A model generated the notes under the pieces. That model was given only the letters and a program-made list of their open reading frames with translations. It ran no database searches and was not told the DNA's origin. Shown here in pieces: positions 17,978-25,336 of a stretch of 64,000 bases of DNA. The translations under genes were made by a program, and so were the position numbers. This DNA comes from a bacterium (lineage in GTDB: Bacteria > Babelota > Babeliae > Babelales > Vermiphilaceae): contig JAKBEL010000011.1 of the NCBI GenBank assembly GCA_021833825.1, positions 1 to 64,000 of the forward strand, given 5' to 3'. How positions within the stretch are numbered: the first letter of the stretch is position 1; the number at the start of each line of letters is the position of its first letter.

Positions 17978-18101
17978 TAATAGTCGACATCTCATATAAT
18001 TCTTGGCAATGCATTGCGCAATTGTTTAATATACATAAGGATGAGCTGAGGTAAAAAGTATTTAAAAAATAGAGAATAATCATGATTTAATGGGGGAGAT
18101 T

Positions 18102-18653
18102 ATGAACTATTTTAGACTATCTGTTCTGACCACTGTTCTCTTTTTTGCCTGCGGTTTGCAGTCTATGAATCGGTATCGAGGGTCCGATATTTTCAATAGT
18201 ATTAAGCGATATGTTTTTCCCATTACAATTGATCAGGTTCAGGCAATGAGCTCTGAAGAGAAAAATATAGAGCTTTCGTGTCAAGCATTTGTTGCATTTA
18301 AGCGTTGGGAGTCTGATAATATTAAGCCGGCGCGTGAGTCTCTTGATAATATTATAACATTTGTGCGATGTGGCGCATCAGCAGATTCTCATATTTATGT
18401 GCGCAATAAATCTATTGAGAAAATGTTCACGCCATTGTATCTTGCTCTTGTCAGCAATAGCATTATTCATGCGCAAGAGCTGCTTGAGCATGGTGCGCAG
18501 CCAGATGTTGTTTGGTCTGTTTCAACGATTGCAAAAACTGATCGACAATTTTATTTTTCAGCATTACAGGTTGCCGATAGATGGTGTGATGATTCAGGAG
18601 AGATGAGGCGGTTGATCTTTTTATATGAGAAAAAAAAGAGGGGATTGCTATAG
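18102..18653 (+). CDS. Secreted ankyrin-like protein
   Basis: The 183-residue protein has a signal peptide (MNYFRLSVLTTVLFFACGLQS). One or two divergent ankyrin units follow in the second half, for example FTPLYLALVSNSIIHAQELL with EHGAQPDVV, and a preceding weaker unit around VRCGASADSHI. GGGGGAG at 18092-18098 selects ATG 18102 over the in-frame ATG at 18090. A host-interaction role is likely by analogy with other exported ankyrin proteins. Confidence 0.72.
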   Translation: MNYFRLSVLTTVLFFACGLQSMNRYRGSDIFNSIKRYVFPITIDQVQAMSSEEKNIELSCQAFVAFKRWESDNIKPARESLDNIITFVRCGASADSHIYVRNKSIEKMFTPLYLALVSNSIIHAQELLEHGAQPDVVWSVSTIAKTDRQFYFSALQVADRWCDDSGEMRRLIFLYEKKKRGLL

Positions 18654-18672
18654 TAATAACTGTTTATAATGT

Positions 18673-19083
18673 TCAATCAGATTTCTCTTTAAGGGCTCTA
18701 TTAATCTCTTCGATTCGTCTCTGTTCTTTTGAAAAACTTGGCTTAGCATAATAATCAATCGCCAACATAGCAGCACCCGCGGAGAATATGTTTAGTAATA
18801 ATATGTTCGGATTCACAATGTTAAGTGGCTCTAGAATGGTACTTACACATGGCAAACAGAGTGCTGTTAGGCAGCAACAGTCTGTTATCTCATCATATTT
18901 TGCCCATTGCTGATTGTGCTGCTGTTCGATGTAGTTTGTTAAGCTTCTTTTTTCTGCTAATAAAGATTCTTGCAGGGCCGCCCTCTCATCATCTATCTCA
19001 ATGATTATACAATCAGGTTTACCAGCGGCTATGAGTTCTACAAAGATGATTAAAGTTATAATGATATGGGTTTTATGGATCAT
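18673..19083 (-). CDS. Small exported or membrane protein, unknown
   Basis: This is a 136-residue protein with an N-terminal signal or membrane segment (about 5-20), a helical charged stretch, a cysteine cluster (CCCLTALCLPC) next to a second hydrophobic region, and a charged tail. No family is recognised. Its ATG overlaps the TGA of the upstream HAD gene (ATGA), so the two are translationally coupled and may act together. Confidence 0.6.
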   Translation of the reverse strand: MIHKTHIIITLIIFVELIAAGKPDCIIIEIDDERAALQESLLAEKRSLTNYIEQQHNQQWAKYDEITDCCCLTALCLPCVSTILEPLNIVNPNILLLNIFSAGAAMLAIDYYAKPSFSKEQRRIEEINRALKEKSD

Positions 19084-19799
19084 ATTAAAACTACTCTATT
19101 ATACTCTTTGACTTTCTGATCAAGGCGACTATATCGGATAGCAATGCATTCAATTCCCGCACGTGTAAGAGCGGATTCCACTTGTTGGACATATTTTAAT
19201 TTATCATCAACAAAGATCACCTTTTTAGGATGATAGTTTATGATATCAAAGAAATGCACTAGAACATCACCTTTGTTATGGTTTGCGCTAAAGAGTATGC
19301 CACGCTCATAATAGGCTTCATGGTGTATGTCAAAGGTTAGCGTCTGGTTGTGTGGTGCAGTATGAGAAAAATCAATATTTACATGTATGAGTTGAGCTCG
19401 AGTGCGATCTTTTATTGGTGTTGAACGTGAAGTGAGTGCTATAAGTGGTACTTGTGCAGATTGCAAAAATGTTATCATACGTGCTGTTTCTGGTTGAATG
19501 AGATCGAGCCAAATCTTATTTTGAATCTCATAATAGAGTGGTAGCACCTGTTCTAAAGCCATATGGATTGTATTGCCAGCAACGATCTCTTTTTGTATCA
19601 TTGCTGAGAACCATTCATCACCACCAAAGCCATCTGTTGCGTGAATGAGTGTATTGTCAATGTCAAATACAACCAGTACTTCCTGATGAGATGTAGTATT
19701 ACAAATATGTGCCATTATAGTTGTTATATCATCAGATTCGATGATAATCGCCGAAAGAGAGAATGTTATGAAGTACAAAAAGTATATAAAATGTTTCAT
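19080..19799 (-). CDS. Exported DUF2608 HAD-superfamily protein
   Basis: This 239-residue protein has a signal peptide (about 1-16). HAD motifs follow: motif I VVFDIDNTLI (43-52) with two Asp residues, motif II ALTSRS, and motif IV FVDDK near the C-terminal third. The arrangement matches DUF2608 (PF11019), a family found mostly in intracellular bacteria. HAD enzymes with this loop are usually phosphatases, but the substrate is unknown. The Met at 19799 is chosen because it opens the signal peptide; no strong ribosome binding site is seen. Confidence 0.78.
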   Translation of the reverse strand: MKHFIYFLYFITFSLSAIIIESDDITTIMAHICNTTSHQEVLVVFDIDNTLIHATDGFGGDEWFSAMIQKEIVAGNTIHMALEQVLPLYYEIQNKIWLDLIQPETARMITFLQSAQVPLIALTSRSTPIKDRTRAQLIHVNIDFSHTAPHNQTLTFDIHHEAYYERGILFSANHNKGDVLVHFFDIINYHPKKVIFVDDKLKYVQQVESALTRAGIECIAIRYSRLDQKVKEYNRVVLI

Positions 19800-20180
19800 G
19801 CAGTTATGTGTAACATGTAAAGAAATTGGTGTCAAATTTTATCAAAAGGTCTTTTTTCAATAATGGTTAACTTTACGGCTTTGTTCATTCTCGGGACTTT
19901 ATAGGGCATAGAAATACAAGAATAATGGACATTATGGGGATAGGCTCTAATGTTAGTTCTGATCGAGATTTTTGATGCCCTCAAGATAGAGGTTTTTAGG
20001 CCGAATAGCGTGGGTGGTTCGATACATTCTTCTTCACTAAAGTTACGAAGAACACTCACCATGAGCGGATATAGGGCGTTTTTGATAAAATAGATTTCTG
20101 ACCTGTCGGTCGAAGCTTGCAAAGTCTGAAGACCTGGATAAGCGTAGACTGATAAAGCGATCCGACACCCCTTAGATTAA

Positions 20181-20212
20181 TCCGCCGTCGCTAAAGCTGT
20201 GGCGGGACAGGG
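20181..20212. repeat. REP-like palindrome, copy 2
   Basis: CCGCCGTCGCTAAAGCTGTG followed by GCGGGACAGG matches copies at 5601-5626 and, inverted, 23217-23248. It is GC-rich and can fold on itself. Elements of this type are common in AT-rich genomes of host-associated and ultrasmall bacteria. Confidence 0.55.
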
Positions 20213-20229
20213 CCTATTTTAATGTAAAG

Positions 20230-20485
20230 TATTATAAAATATTTCATATGTAAGGTTGAACCTGATTCGAACCGATAGGTGAGTGATCACAACTTGTTGC
20301 GTTCAGCGGGTTTTCAACCGGTTTAGGGATTCAAAAGGTCTCCCTTTGTGGCCAGGATTGTCAAGGAGGTTGCCAAAAACCTCCTTGACACCTGGCCGGT
20401 AGGGCAAAAAAGAAATAGAAAAAAGAGAAATTGATAATAAAGATTGCATAAGATAATTAGAAAAAGTAAAAAAGATTTTGATATA
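20230..20485 (+). promoter_or_regulatory. Conserved structured leader-like element, copy 1
   Basis: The block starting TTTCATATGTAAGGTTGAAC is shared with 34913-35170. The two copies run in parallel through TGATCACAACTTGTTG and TTTTCAACCG to a hairpin. The inner stem here is TCAAGGAGGTT (20361-20371) with AACCTCCTTGA (20378-20388), extended by GGCCAGG/CCTGGCC (20350-20356 with 20391-20397). The hairpin bases differ from the other copy while pairing is kept. It ends about 80 bp before an ABC importer gene. It could be an RNA leader or a small mobile repeat. Confidence 0.45.
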
Positions 20486-20566
20486 AAAGAAATATAAAAA
20501 AAGAAACATATATTATATACTAAATAGAAGACTCATTTCTCCTTTTATATATAGGTATATAGTATT

Positions 20567-21532
20567 ATGAAAAAAAGTATCGTTATTATAACTATCACAC
20601 TAACAATATTTACCGTATTCTTTCTCTTTAAAAATAGTAAAAAGAGTACAGAAAAGGCGTTATATACTGTTGGTATTTTGCAAACGGCGTCACATCAGGC
20701 CCTTGATGCAGCTCGTGATGGTTTTATAGAGGGGCTCAATGAGCAGCTAGATAATAAGGTTTCATCTATTATCTATAATGCAGAGGGTTCAATTTCACAG
20801 GCTTATACGATTGCACAACGGTTCCATGCCAATAAAGATATTAATCTATTCTTTACTATTGCAACTCCGGCAACACAGGCGATGAGTGCTGTAGAAAAAG
20901 AGAGGCCGATTGTTATTGCTGCGGTAACCGATCCGGGTGCCATGGGGCTTATTTACCCAGAGACTAATGTATGTGGCACCAATGATATGATTGATGTGAA
21001 AAAAGAGGTCGAGATGCTTATTGCTCTTGTTCCACAGGCAAAAACAGTTGGGCTTCTTTATACTTCAGGTGAGTCCAATTCTATTGCTTTAGTCAATGTG
21101 ATGCGCAAAGAGCTTGAATCAAAGGGATTGGTGCCTATCGATTTTGCAATAACCAATGAATCTGACGTGCAAGCTGTAGTTGAGTCCGCTTGTAGAAAAG
21201 TTGATGTTCTTCTTGCTCCTACTGATAATATTGTTGCGTCAACAATCGGTTTTGTTGTTTCATTAACGTTGAAATGTAATAAGCCTTTGATTGTCAGCGA
21301 TAATATGTTGGTTACATCTGGTGCACTGGCAGCTCGTGGAGTTGATTATAGAGAAAATGGTAAGCAGGCGTCCCATATTGCTGTAAAGTTATTAAAAGGT
21401 GAAAAAAAGCCATACCAATTGCCGATTGAAAAGGCAATGTCAGATCAGATATTTGTAAATAAGCATACACTGGACATGCTTGGGTTGGCTGTTCCCGATG
21501 GATTGAAAAAAGAGATCACATTCGTTTCATAA
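20567..21532 (+). CDS. ABC importer substrate-binding protein (PF04392 family), operon 2
   Basis: The 321-residue protein has an N-terminal membrane segment (about 4-22) and an ABC_sub_bind (DUF534/TrpX-like) domain: YTVGILQTASHQALDAARDG near 33, LFFTIATPATQAMS, IVIAAVTDPGAMGL and LLAPTDNIVAST. These fit the consensus better than the operon 1 copy does. Known members bind amino acids such as tryptophan, so an amino-acid ligand is likely but unproven. It starts the second three-gene importer operon, with 7 bp to the permease. A conserved structured element lies just upstream. Confidence 0.88.
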   Translation: MKKSIVIITITLTIFTVFFLFKNSKKSTEKALYTVGILQTASHQALDAARDGFIEGLNEQLDNKVSSIIYNAEGSISQAYTIAQRFHANKDINLFFTIATPATQAMSAVEKERPIVIAAVTDPGAMGLIYPETNVCGTNDMIDVKKEVEMLIALVPQAKTVGLLYTSGESNSIALVNVMRKELESKGLVPIDFAITNESDVQAVVESACRKVDVLLAPTDNIVASTIGFVVSLTLKCNKPLIVSDNMLVTSGALAARGVDYRENGKQASHIAVKLLKGEKKPYQLPIEKAMSDQIFVNKHTLDMLGLAVPDGLKKEITFVS

Positions 21533-21539
21533 AGGAAAA

Positions 21540-22406
21540 ATGGTGATAGAACTTCTACAGATTACACAGGGTATTATTGAAAGAGGATTGATTTTTGGCA
21601 TCGTGGTTGCTGGAGTATATATAGCATCCCGGCTTATTCGTTTTGACAATTTAGCAGTTGAGGGAGCTTTTGGTTTGGGTGGTGCACTGACTGCATTGCT
21701 TGTTAATTATGGGATTGATCCATGGATAGGTCTTATTGGTGCAGCAGTTGTTGGAATAGTATCAGGAATAGTAACAGGTCTGTTGTATACTAAATTAAAG
21801 CTTAACAATCTGATTAGTGGTATTGTCGTAACAACTGGACTTTTTTCTATTACATTAAAGATAGCTGGTTCTAATATGGCTCTTATCGGTAGACCAAGTA
21901 TTTTTAATAAAGGGTTGCCCTCTTTTTTAATTCCATATCAATCATTAGTTATTTTGATAGTAATATCATTTTCTATATTCTATCTGGTCGATTGGTTACT
22001 AGAGACTGAAGTCGGTTTTTTGTTGCGTGCCGTTGGTGATTCGCCGCAGATGTTGACCAATGTGGGCAAGTCTGTTGATCTTTATACTATTGTAGGGCTC
22101 TCTATCTCAAATATGTTTGCTGCATTAAGTGGCGCGCTCTTTGTTCAATATACTGGTTATTTCTCTGTATGGTCGAATGTTGGGGTTCTTATTATTGGTC
22201 TTGCGGGCATGATTTTGGCCCAGACATTTAGCTCATCCTTTGGGCCGGCATTGCTGTTGGGTTCGATAGTGTACCAGCTCATTATTGCATTAACGTTTGA
22301 ACTGCAGCTCAATCAAGATTGGAATAAGCTGATTACCGCGCTATTGATTGTTTTATTAATTGTTATCAATCAATGGTTAGATAAAAAGAAGGGTCAATTA
22401 TGTTAA
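21540..22406 (+). CDS. ABC importer permease, operon 2
   Basis: This is a 288-residue membrane protein with about eight to nine membrane segments of the BPD_transp_2 family. The coupling loop reads GFLLRAVGDSPQMLTNVGKS, the classical form of the family. AAAGGA is placed 5 nt before the ATG. Its last codons overlap the ATPase start by 7 bp. It is a closer match to the TrpY/YtjB-like consensus than the operon 1 permease. Confidence 0.88.
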   Translation: MVIELLQITQGIIERGLIFGIVVAGVYIASRLIRFDNLAVEGAFGLGGALTALLVNYGIDPWIGLIGAAVVGIVSGIVTGLLYTKLKLNNLISGIVVTTGLFSITLKIAGSNMALIGRPSIFNKGLPSFLIPYQSLVILIVISFSIFYLVDWLLETEVGFLLRAVGDSPQMLTNVGKSVDLYTIVGLSISNMFAALSGALFVQYTGYFSVWSNVGVLIIGLAGMILAQTFSSSFGPALLLGSIVYQLIIALTFELQLNQDWNKLITALLIVLLIVINQWLDKKKGQLC

Positions 22407-23158
22407 GGTTGCAAAATATTAATGTTTCATTTGGTAAAAACCATGTGTTGAAAGATCTCTCATGTCAGATTGATCAGGGTGATTTTGTTGTTATTGTTGG
22501 AGCAAATGGGCAGGGCAAAAGCACTCTCTTTGATGTGATTGCAGGAAGAATAAGGCCGCAGTCTGGTGCTATTATCTTAGATAATGTTGATGTGACTAGC
22601 TTCGATGAGTTGCAACGTGCAGGCATAGTGACCCGTATTTTTCAAAATACTCGTCTTAATTCTGTTGGATCATTAACTGTTGCTCAGAATCTTGCAATAG
22701 CCTATTATGGCAGGCGTAGAGCTCGATTGGTCAATGGCATGGATGTTTTGCCACGAATAAAAGCGCAGGAGATTATTGCAACTATTGGCATGGATGTTTC
22801 TATTCTTGACAGACCTATGAATGCTCTTTCTGGTGGCCAACGGCAATTGATAGCATTTGTTATGTCGATGCAGTTGAGGCCAAAAATACTCCTGCTCGAT
22901 GAGCCTACAGCTGCGCTTGATCCGCAGAGCGCGACTAAATTGTTGCAATATGCGGCCCGATATATCAAAGAGCATAAGATTACAACGCTCATGATAACTC
23001 ATGATCCACAGATTGCTCTGCATATAGGCAATAAAATCTGGGTTCTTGAGGGCGGTAACATTTCAAAACAGTTTAATGAAGATCAGAGGGCAACATTGCA
23101 TCCAGATCAATTAATTGGTCAGATAGATTATCAAAGCATCTCTTTAGATCTCTTCTGA
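22400..23158 (+). CDS. ABC importer ATP-binding protein, operon 2
   Basis: This 252-residue ATPase carries Walker A GANGQGKST (34-42), Q-loop FQNTRL, signature LSGGQRQ (143-149), Walker B ILLLDEP (163-169) and switch His in MITHDP. It powers the importer encoded upstream. It overlaps the permease gene, showing tight operon structure. The stop codon lies inside the left end of a repeat (23152-23169) that also occurs after the dps gene. Confidence 0.9.
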   Translation: MLRLQNINVSFGKNHVLKDLSCQIDQGDFVVIVGANGQGKSTLFDVIAGRIRPQSGAIILDNVDVTSFDELQRAGIVTRIFQNTRLNSVGSLTVAQNLAIAYYGRRRARLVNGMDVLPRIKAQEIIATIGMDVSILDRPMNALSGGQRQLIAFVMSMQLRPKILLLDEPTAALDPQSATKLLQYAARYIKEHKITTLMITHDPQIALHIGNKIWVLEGGNISKQFNEDQRATLHPDQLIGQIDYQSISLDLF

Positions 23159-23467
23159 AACTCTTGTGTATTAAAAATTTTTAATAATGATTGTAGCCTA
23201 TTCCGTTCGCGCTGCCTGTCCGCCTTAGCTTTTTAAGCGACGGAGGGAGTTTTGATTACGTTTCGGAATCAAGATATCGAAGCGTGGAGGATATGAATGC
23301 AAGTTACATTATAGGATTGTAAATGATTGTCTCTCTCGATAGCTATTTGATTGGTTCAGGGTGTCAATGCTTCGATACTATCACTGCGCGGAGCTTGTGA
23401 TAACTCAGCACGAACGGAACGTGAGTTATTCATTTTTATAAAGTTGTTTGTTTCAGAAGAAGTCTAA
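23152..23467. repeat. Repeat with inverted ends, long form
   Basis: The left end CTTCTGAAACTCTTGTGT (23152-23169) and right end TATAAAGTTGTTTGTTTCAG with AAGAAGTCTA (23437-23465) correspond to one continuous 59-bp sequence at 30931-30989. Here they are separated by about 261 bp (23170-23430). The outermost bases are inverted repeats (TTCTGAAAC and GTTTCAGAA). The internal part includes a REP-like palindrome. Confidence 0.55.
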
Positions 23468-23781
23468 TGTGCCGCCTAAAGGAATCTTTTCTAGTAGTCT
23501 TTTTACTGCTTAATAGAGTGAGGGTAACTTAAGAGCAAAAATCTATCTAGAAATAAGATATTGTATAATCTCAATTGCCGAGATAAAGTATTTGTAATAG
23601 CGCCATACAAAGATGTTTTTCATAGAGGTTCAAAAGGTGAAAAGTTGACTAGATGTAAAAAGCCTGGCATGCTAAAGATGTCCTGAAAAAATATATTTTT
23701 TTTAGTTGCGAGCATAAGAACAATGTTTCGCTTTTGTTGTGTTATAGAGTCTTATTAATTTTATTTAAAGGGATTACATTT
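23159..23781. other. Non-coding region before the translocase gene
   Basis: No gene is seen. It contains the long-form repeat just listed and a REP-like palindrome in inverted orientation (23217-23248). The remainder is AT-rich, with a ribosome binding site AAAGGGA at 23767-23773 for the next gene. Confidence 0.55.
23217..23248. repeat. REP-like palindrome, copy 3 (inverted)
   Basis: Read on the minus strand it gives TCCGTCGCTTAAAAAGCTAA then GGCGGACAGG. This matches 20181-20212 in reverse orientation and shares the GGCGG-ACAGG end. Confidence 0.5.
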
Positions 23782-25182
23782 ATGCTTATTTCTTTATTGC
23801 AGTCTATTACAAGTCCTATGTTTGGTAGCTTTGAGCGTGAAGAATTCAAAAAATTCTTGCGCATGGGTCTATCTTTAACCTTCATATTGGGTTCTTATTG
23901 GACACTGCGTACTTTAAAAAACGCACTTTTTTGTGATTTGGCTGGTGCAGCATTTCAGCCTGTAGCAAAAACAGTTTCTATTGTCAGTTTAGTTATTTTT
24001 CTTATTGGCTATACTCAATTATTAGATAGATTCAGCCGTGACAGAGTGTTTTATATGCTCTCTTATGCATATATGTTTGGTGCTCTTATCTTTGGTCTGT
24101 TATTATTGCACCCTTCATTTGGTCAAGCATCACGTGATGTTATCTGTGCTCGTACAGGTTTTGCTTTCTGGGCAACACAGTTATTGGCCTATGCATGGTT
24201 TGTCTTTGTTGAGAGTTATGGATCATTAATAGTGGCACTATTCTGGGCTATTGCTTCCGATACCACATTGCCTGAATCAGCAAAAAAAGGATTCTCACTG
24301 GTAGTTGCTGTTGGGCAAATAGGGGGTATCTTCTTGCCTTCAGGTATTAACGGCCTGCCACAACGCCTTGGTTATCAGACCAGCGCATTGTCAGTTATGC
24401 TCTGCGCAGTTAGTATTTTTGCATCGATCTATTTCTTACGTAACTTTTTCAAAAAGACTCCAAGCAATTTAATGGTATCTTTTCATGGTAAAAATGAGCA
24501 AGAAGAAGAGGCGGAACAGGAACCAGGATTTTTTGAAGGTTTCCGCCTGTTGATAACACATCGCTATCTTCTTGGTATTTTCTTTGTTGTTGCAATGCCA
24601 GATCTTCTGATCGCTATTTTTGATTTCCATTTCCAATTGATGGCTTCAGATCTTTATTCAGGTGTTGAGCTTGCAGCTTATATGGGCCGCTATGGAAGCG
24701 TTGTGAATCTTGTGGCTCTCACATGCTTATTGTTGGGTGTTGGAAACATAACCCGTCTGCTTGGTGTACGTACAGCGCTTATGTTAATACCTTTAATATT
24801 TGCTGGTGCAATTTTAGGGTTTATCACTCTAAATAGCTTAAATTTCTTATTCATTCTGATGGTTGGATCAAAGGCTATGAATTATGCATTGAGTGGCCCT
24901 GCAATTAAGCAGCTCTATATTCCAACAACTCATGATACACGTTTTAAAGCACAGGCTTGGATTGAGACATTCGGTTCACGTGGATCAAAAGAGGCGGGAG
25001 CTGTATTTAACATAGGTCTTACTCCTTTGCAAAAGAGCTTAGGTGCAGTTGCAGGTAGAGCGCGCCATATTATGTATAGCGCATACTTAGGGTTTGCTCT
25101 TATTTTCATCTGGATATTTGTAGCGGCAACTTTGGGCAAGAGATATAAAACTGCTATTGATGACAAAAAAGTGGTCTGCTAA
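23782..25182 (+). CDS. tlcA: ATP/ADP translocase (TLC/NTT family)
   Basis: This 466-residue protein has about eleven to twelve membrane segments and belongs to the bacterial/plastid nucleotide transporter family. Family segments include FLRMGLSLTFILGSYWTLR with LKNALF near the N-terminus, YGSLIVALFWAIASDTTLP, and a C-terminal KAMNYALSGPAIKQLYIP followed by FKAQAWIETFGSRGSKEAGA. Members exchange host ATP for ADP or import other nucleotides; which one applies here cannot be read from sequence. ATG 23782 is chosen for the AAAGGGA 8 nt upstream. A strong terminator follows. This gene is the clearest sign of an energy-parasitic intracellular lifestyle. Confidence 0.93.
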   Translation: MLISLLQSITSPMFGSFEREEFKKFLRMGLSLTFILGSYWTLRTLKNALFCDLAGAAFQPVAKTVSIVSLVIFLIGYTQLLDRFSRDRVFYMLSYAYMFGALIFGLLLLHPSFGQASRDVICARTGFAFWATQLLAYAWFVFVESYGSLIVALFWAIASDTTLPESAKKGFSLVVAVGQIGGIFLPSGINGLPQRLGYQTSALSVMLCAVSIFASIYFLRNFFKKTPSNLMVSFHGKNEQEEEAEQEPGFFEGFRLLITHRYLLGIFFVVAMPDLLIAIFDFHFQLMASDLYSGVELAAYMGRYGSVVNLVALTCLLLGVGNITRLLGVRTALMLIPLIFAGAILGFITLNSLNFLFILMVGSKAMNYALSGPAIKQLYIPTTHDTRFKAQAWIETFGSRGSKEAGAVFNIGLTPLQKSLGAVAGRARHIMYSAYLGFALIFIWIFVAATLGKRYKTAIDDKKVVC

Positions 25183-25205
25183 AAGACTGATTTTAAAAAT
25201 AAAAG

Positions 25206-25243
25206 AATGGTCGATTGCATTTTGCGGTCGGCCATTTTTTTTA
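25206..25243 (+). terminator. Rho-independent terminator of the translocase gene
   Basis: A 14-bp stem with G-T pairs (25206-25219 with 25222-25235) is followed by eight T on the plus strand. Confidence 0.88.
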
Positions 25244-25336
25244 TATATAGTTGAATTCTGATTATATATCTATCGAATAAAGATCGATTTTTTGTTAGAA
25301 TATTTCTATTATAAGAATAAAGTAAAAGGAATATCG

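Larger units (their letters stand above)
19800..20566. other. Non-coding region carrying repeat and structured element copy 1
   Basis: No credible gene lies here; a minus-strand frame at 19832-20122 has no domain and no ribosome binding site. From about 20113 the region is built of elements shared with 34860-35170 and with 50370-50450. These are a 30-bp module (about 20148-20177), a REP-like palindrome (20181-20212), a conserved block (20230-20345) and a long hairpin (20350-20397), followed by an A-rich segment leading to the next gene. Confidence 0.6.

Noticed and set aside
19832-20122. Minus-strand frame of 96 codons
   Set aside because: It has no ribosome binding site and no recognisable motif, and runs into the repeat region.
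20303-20509. Minus-strand frame over the structured element
   Set aside because: It coincides with the hairpin and the A-rich tail, and its composition is explained by those features.
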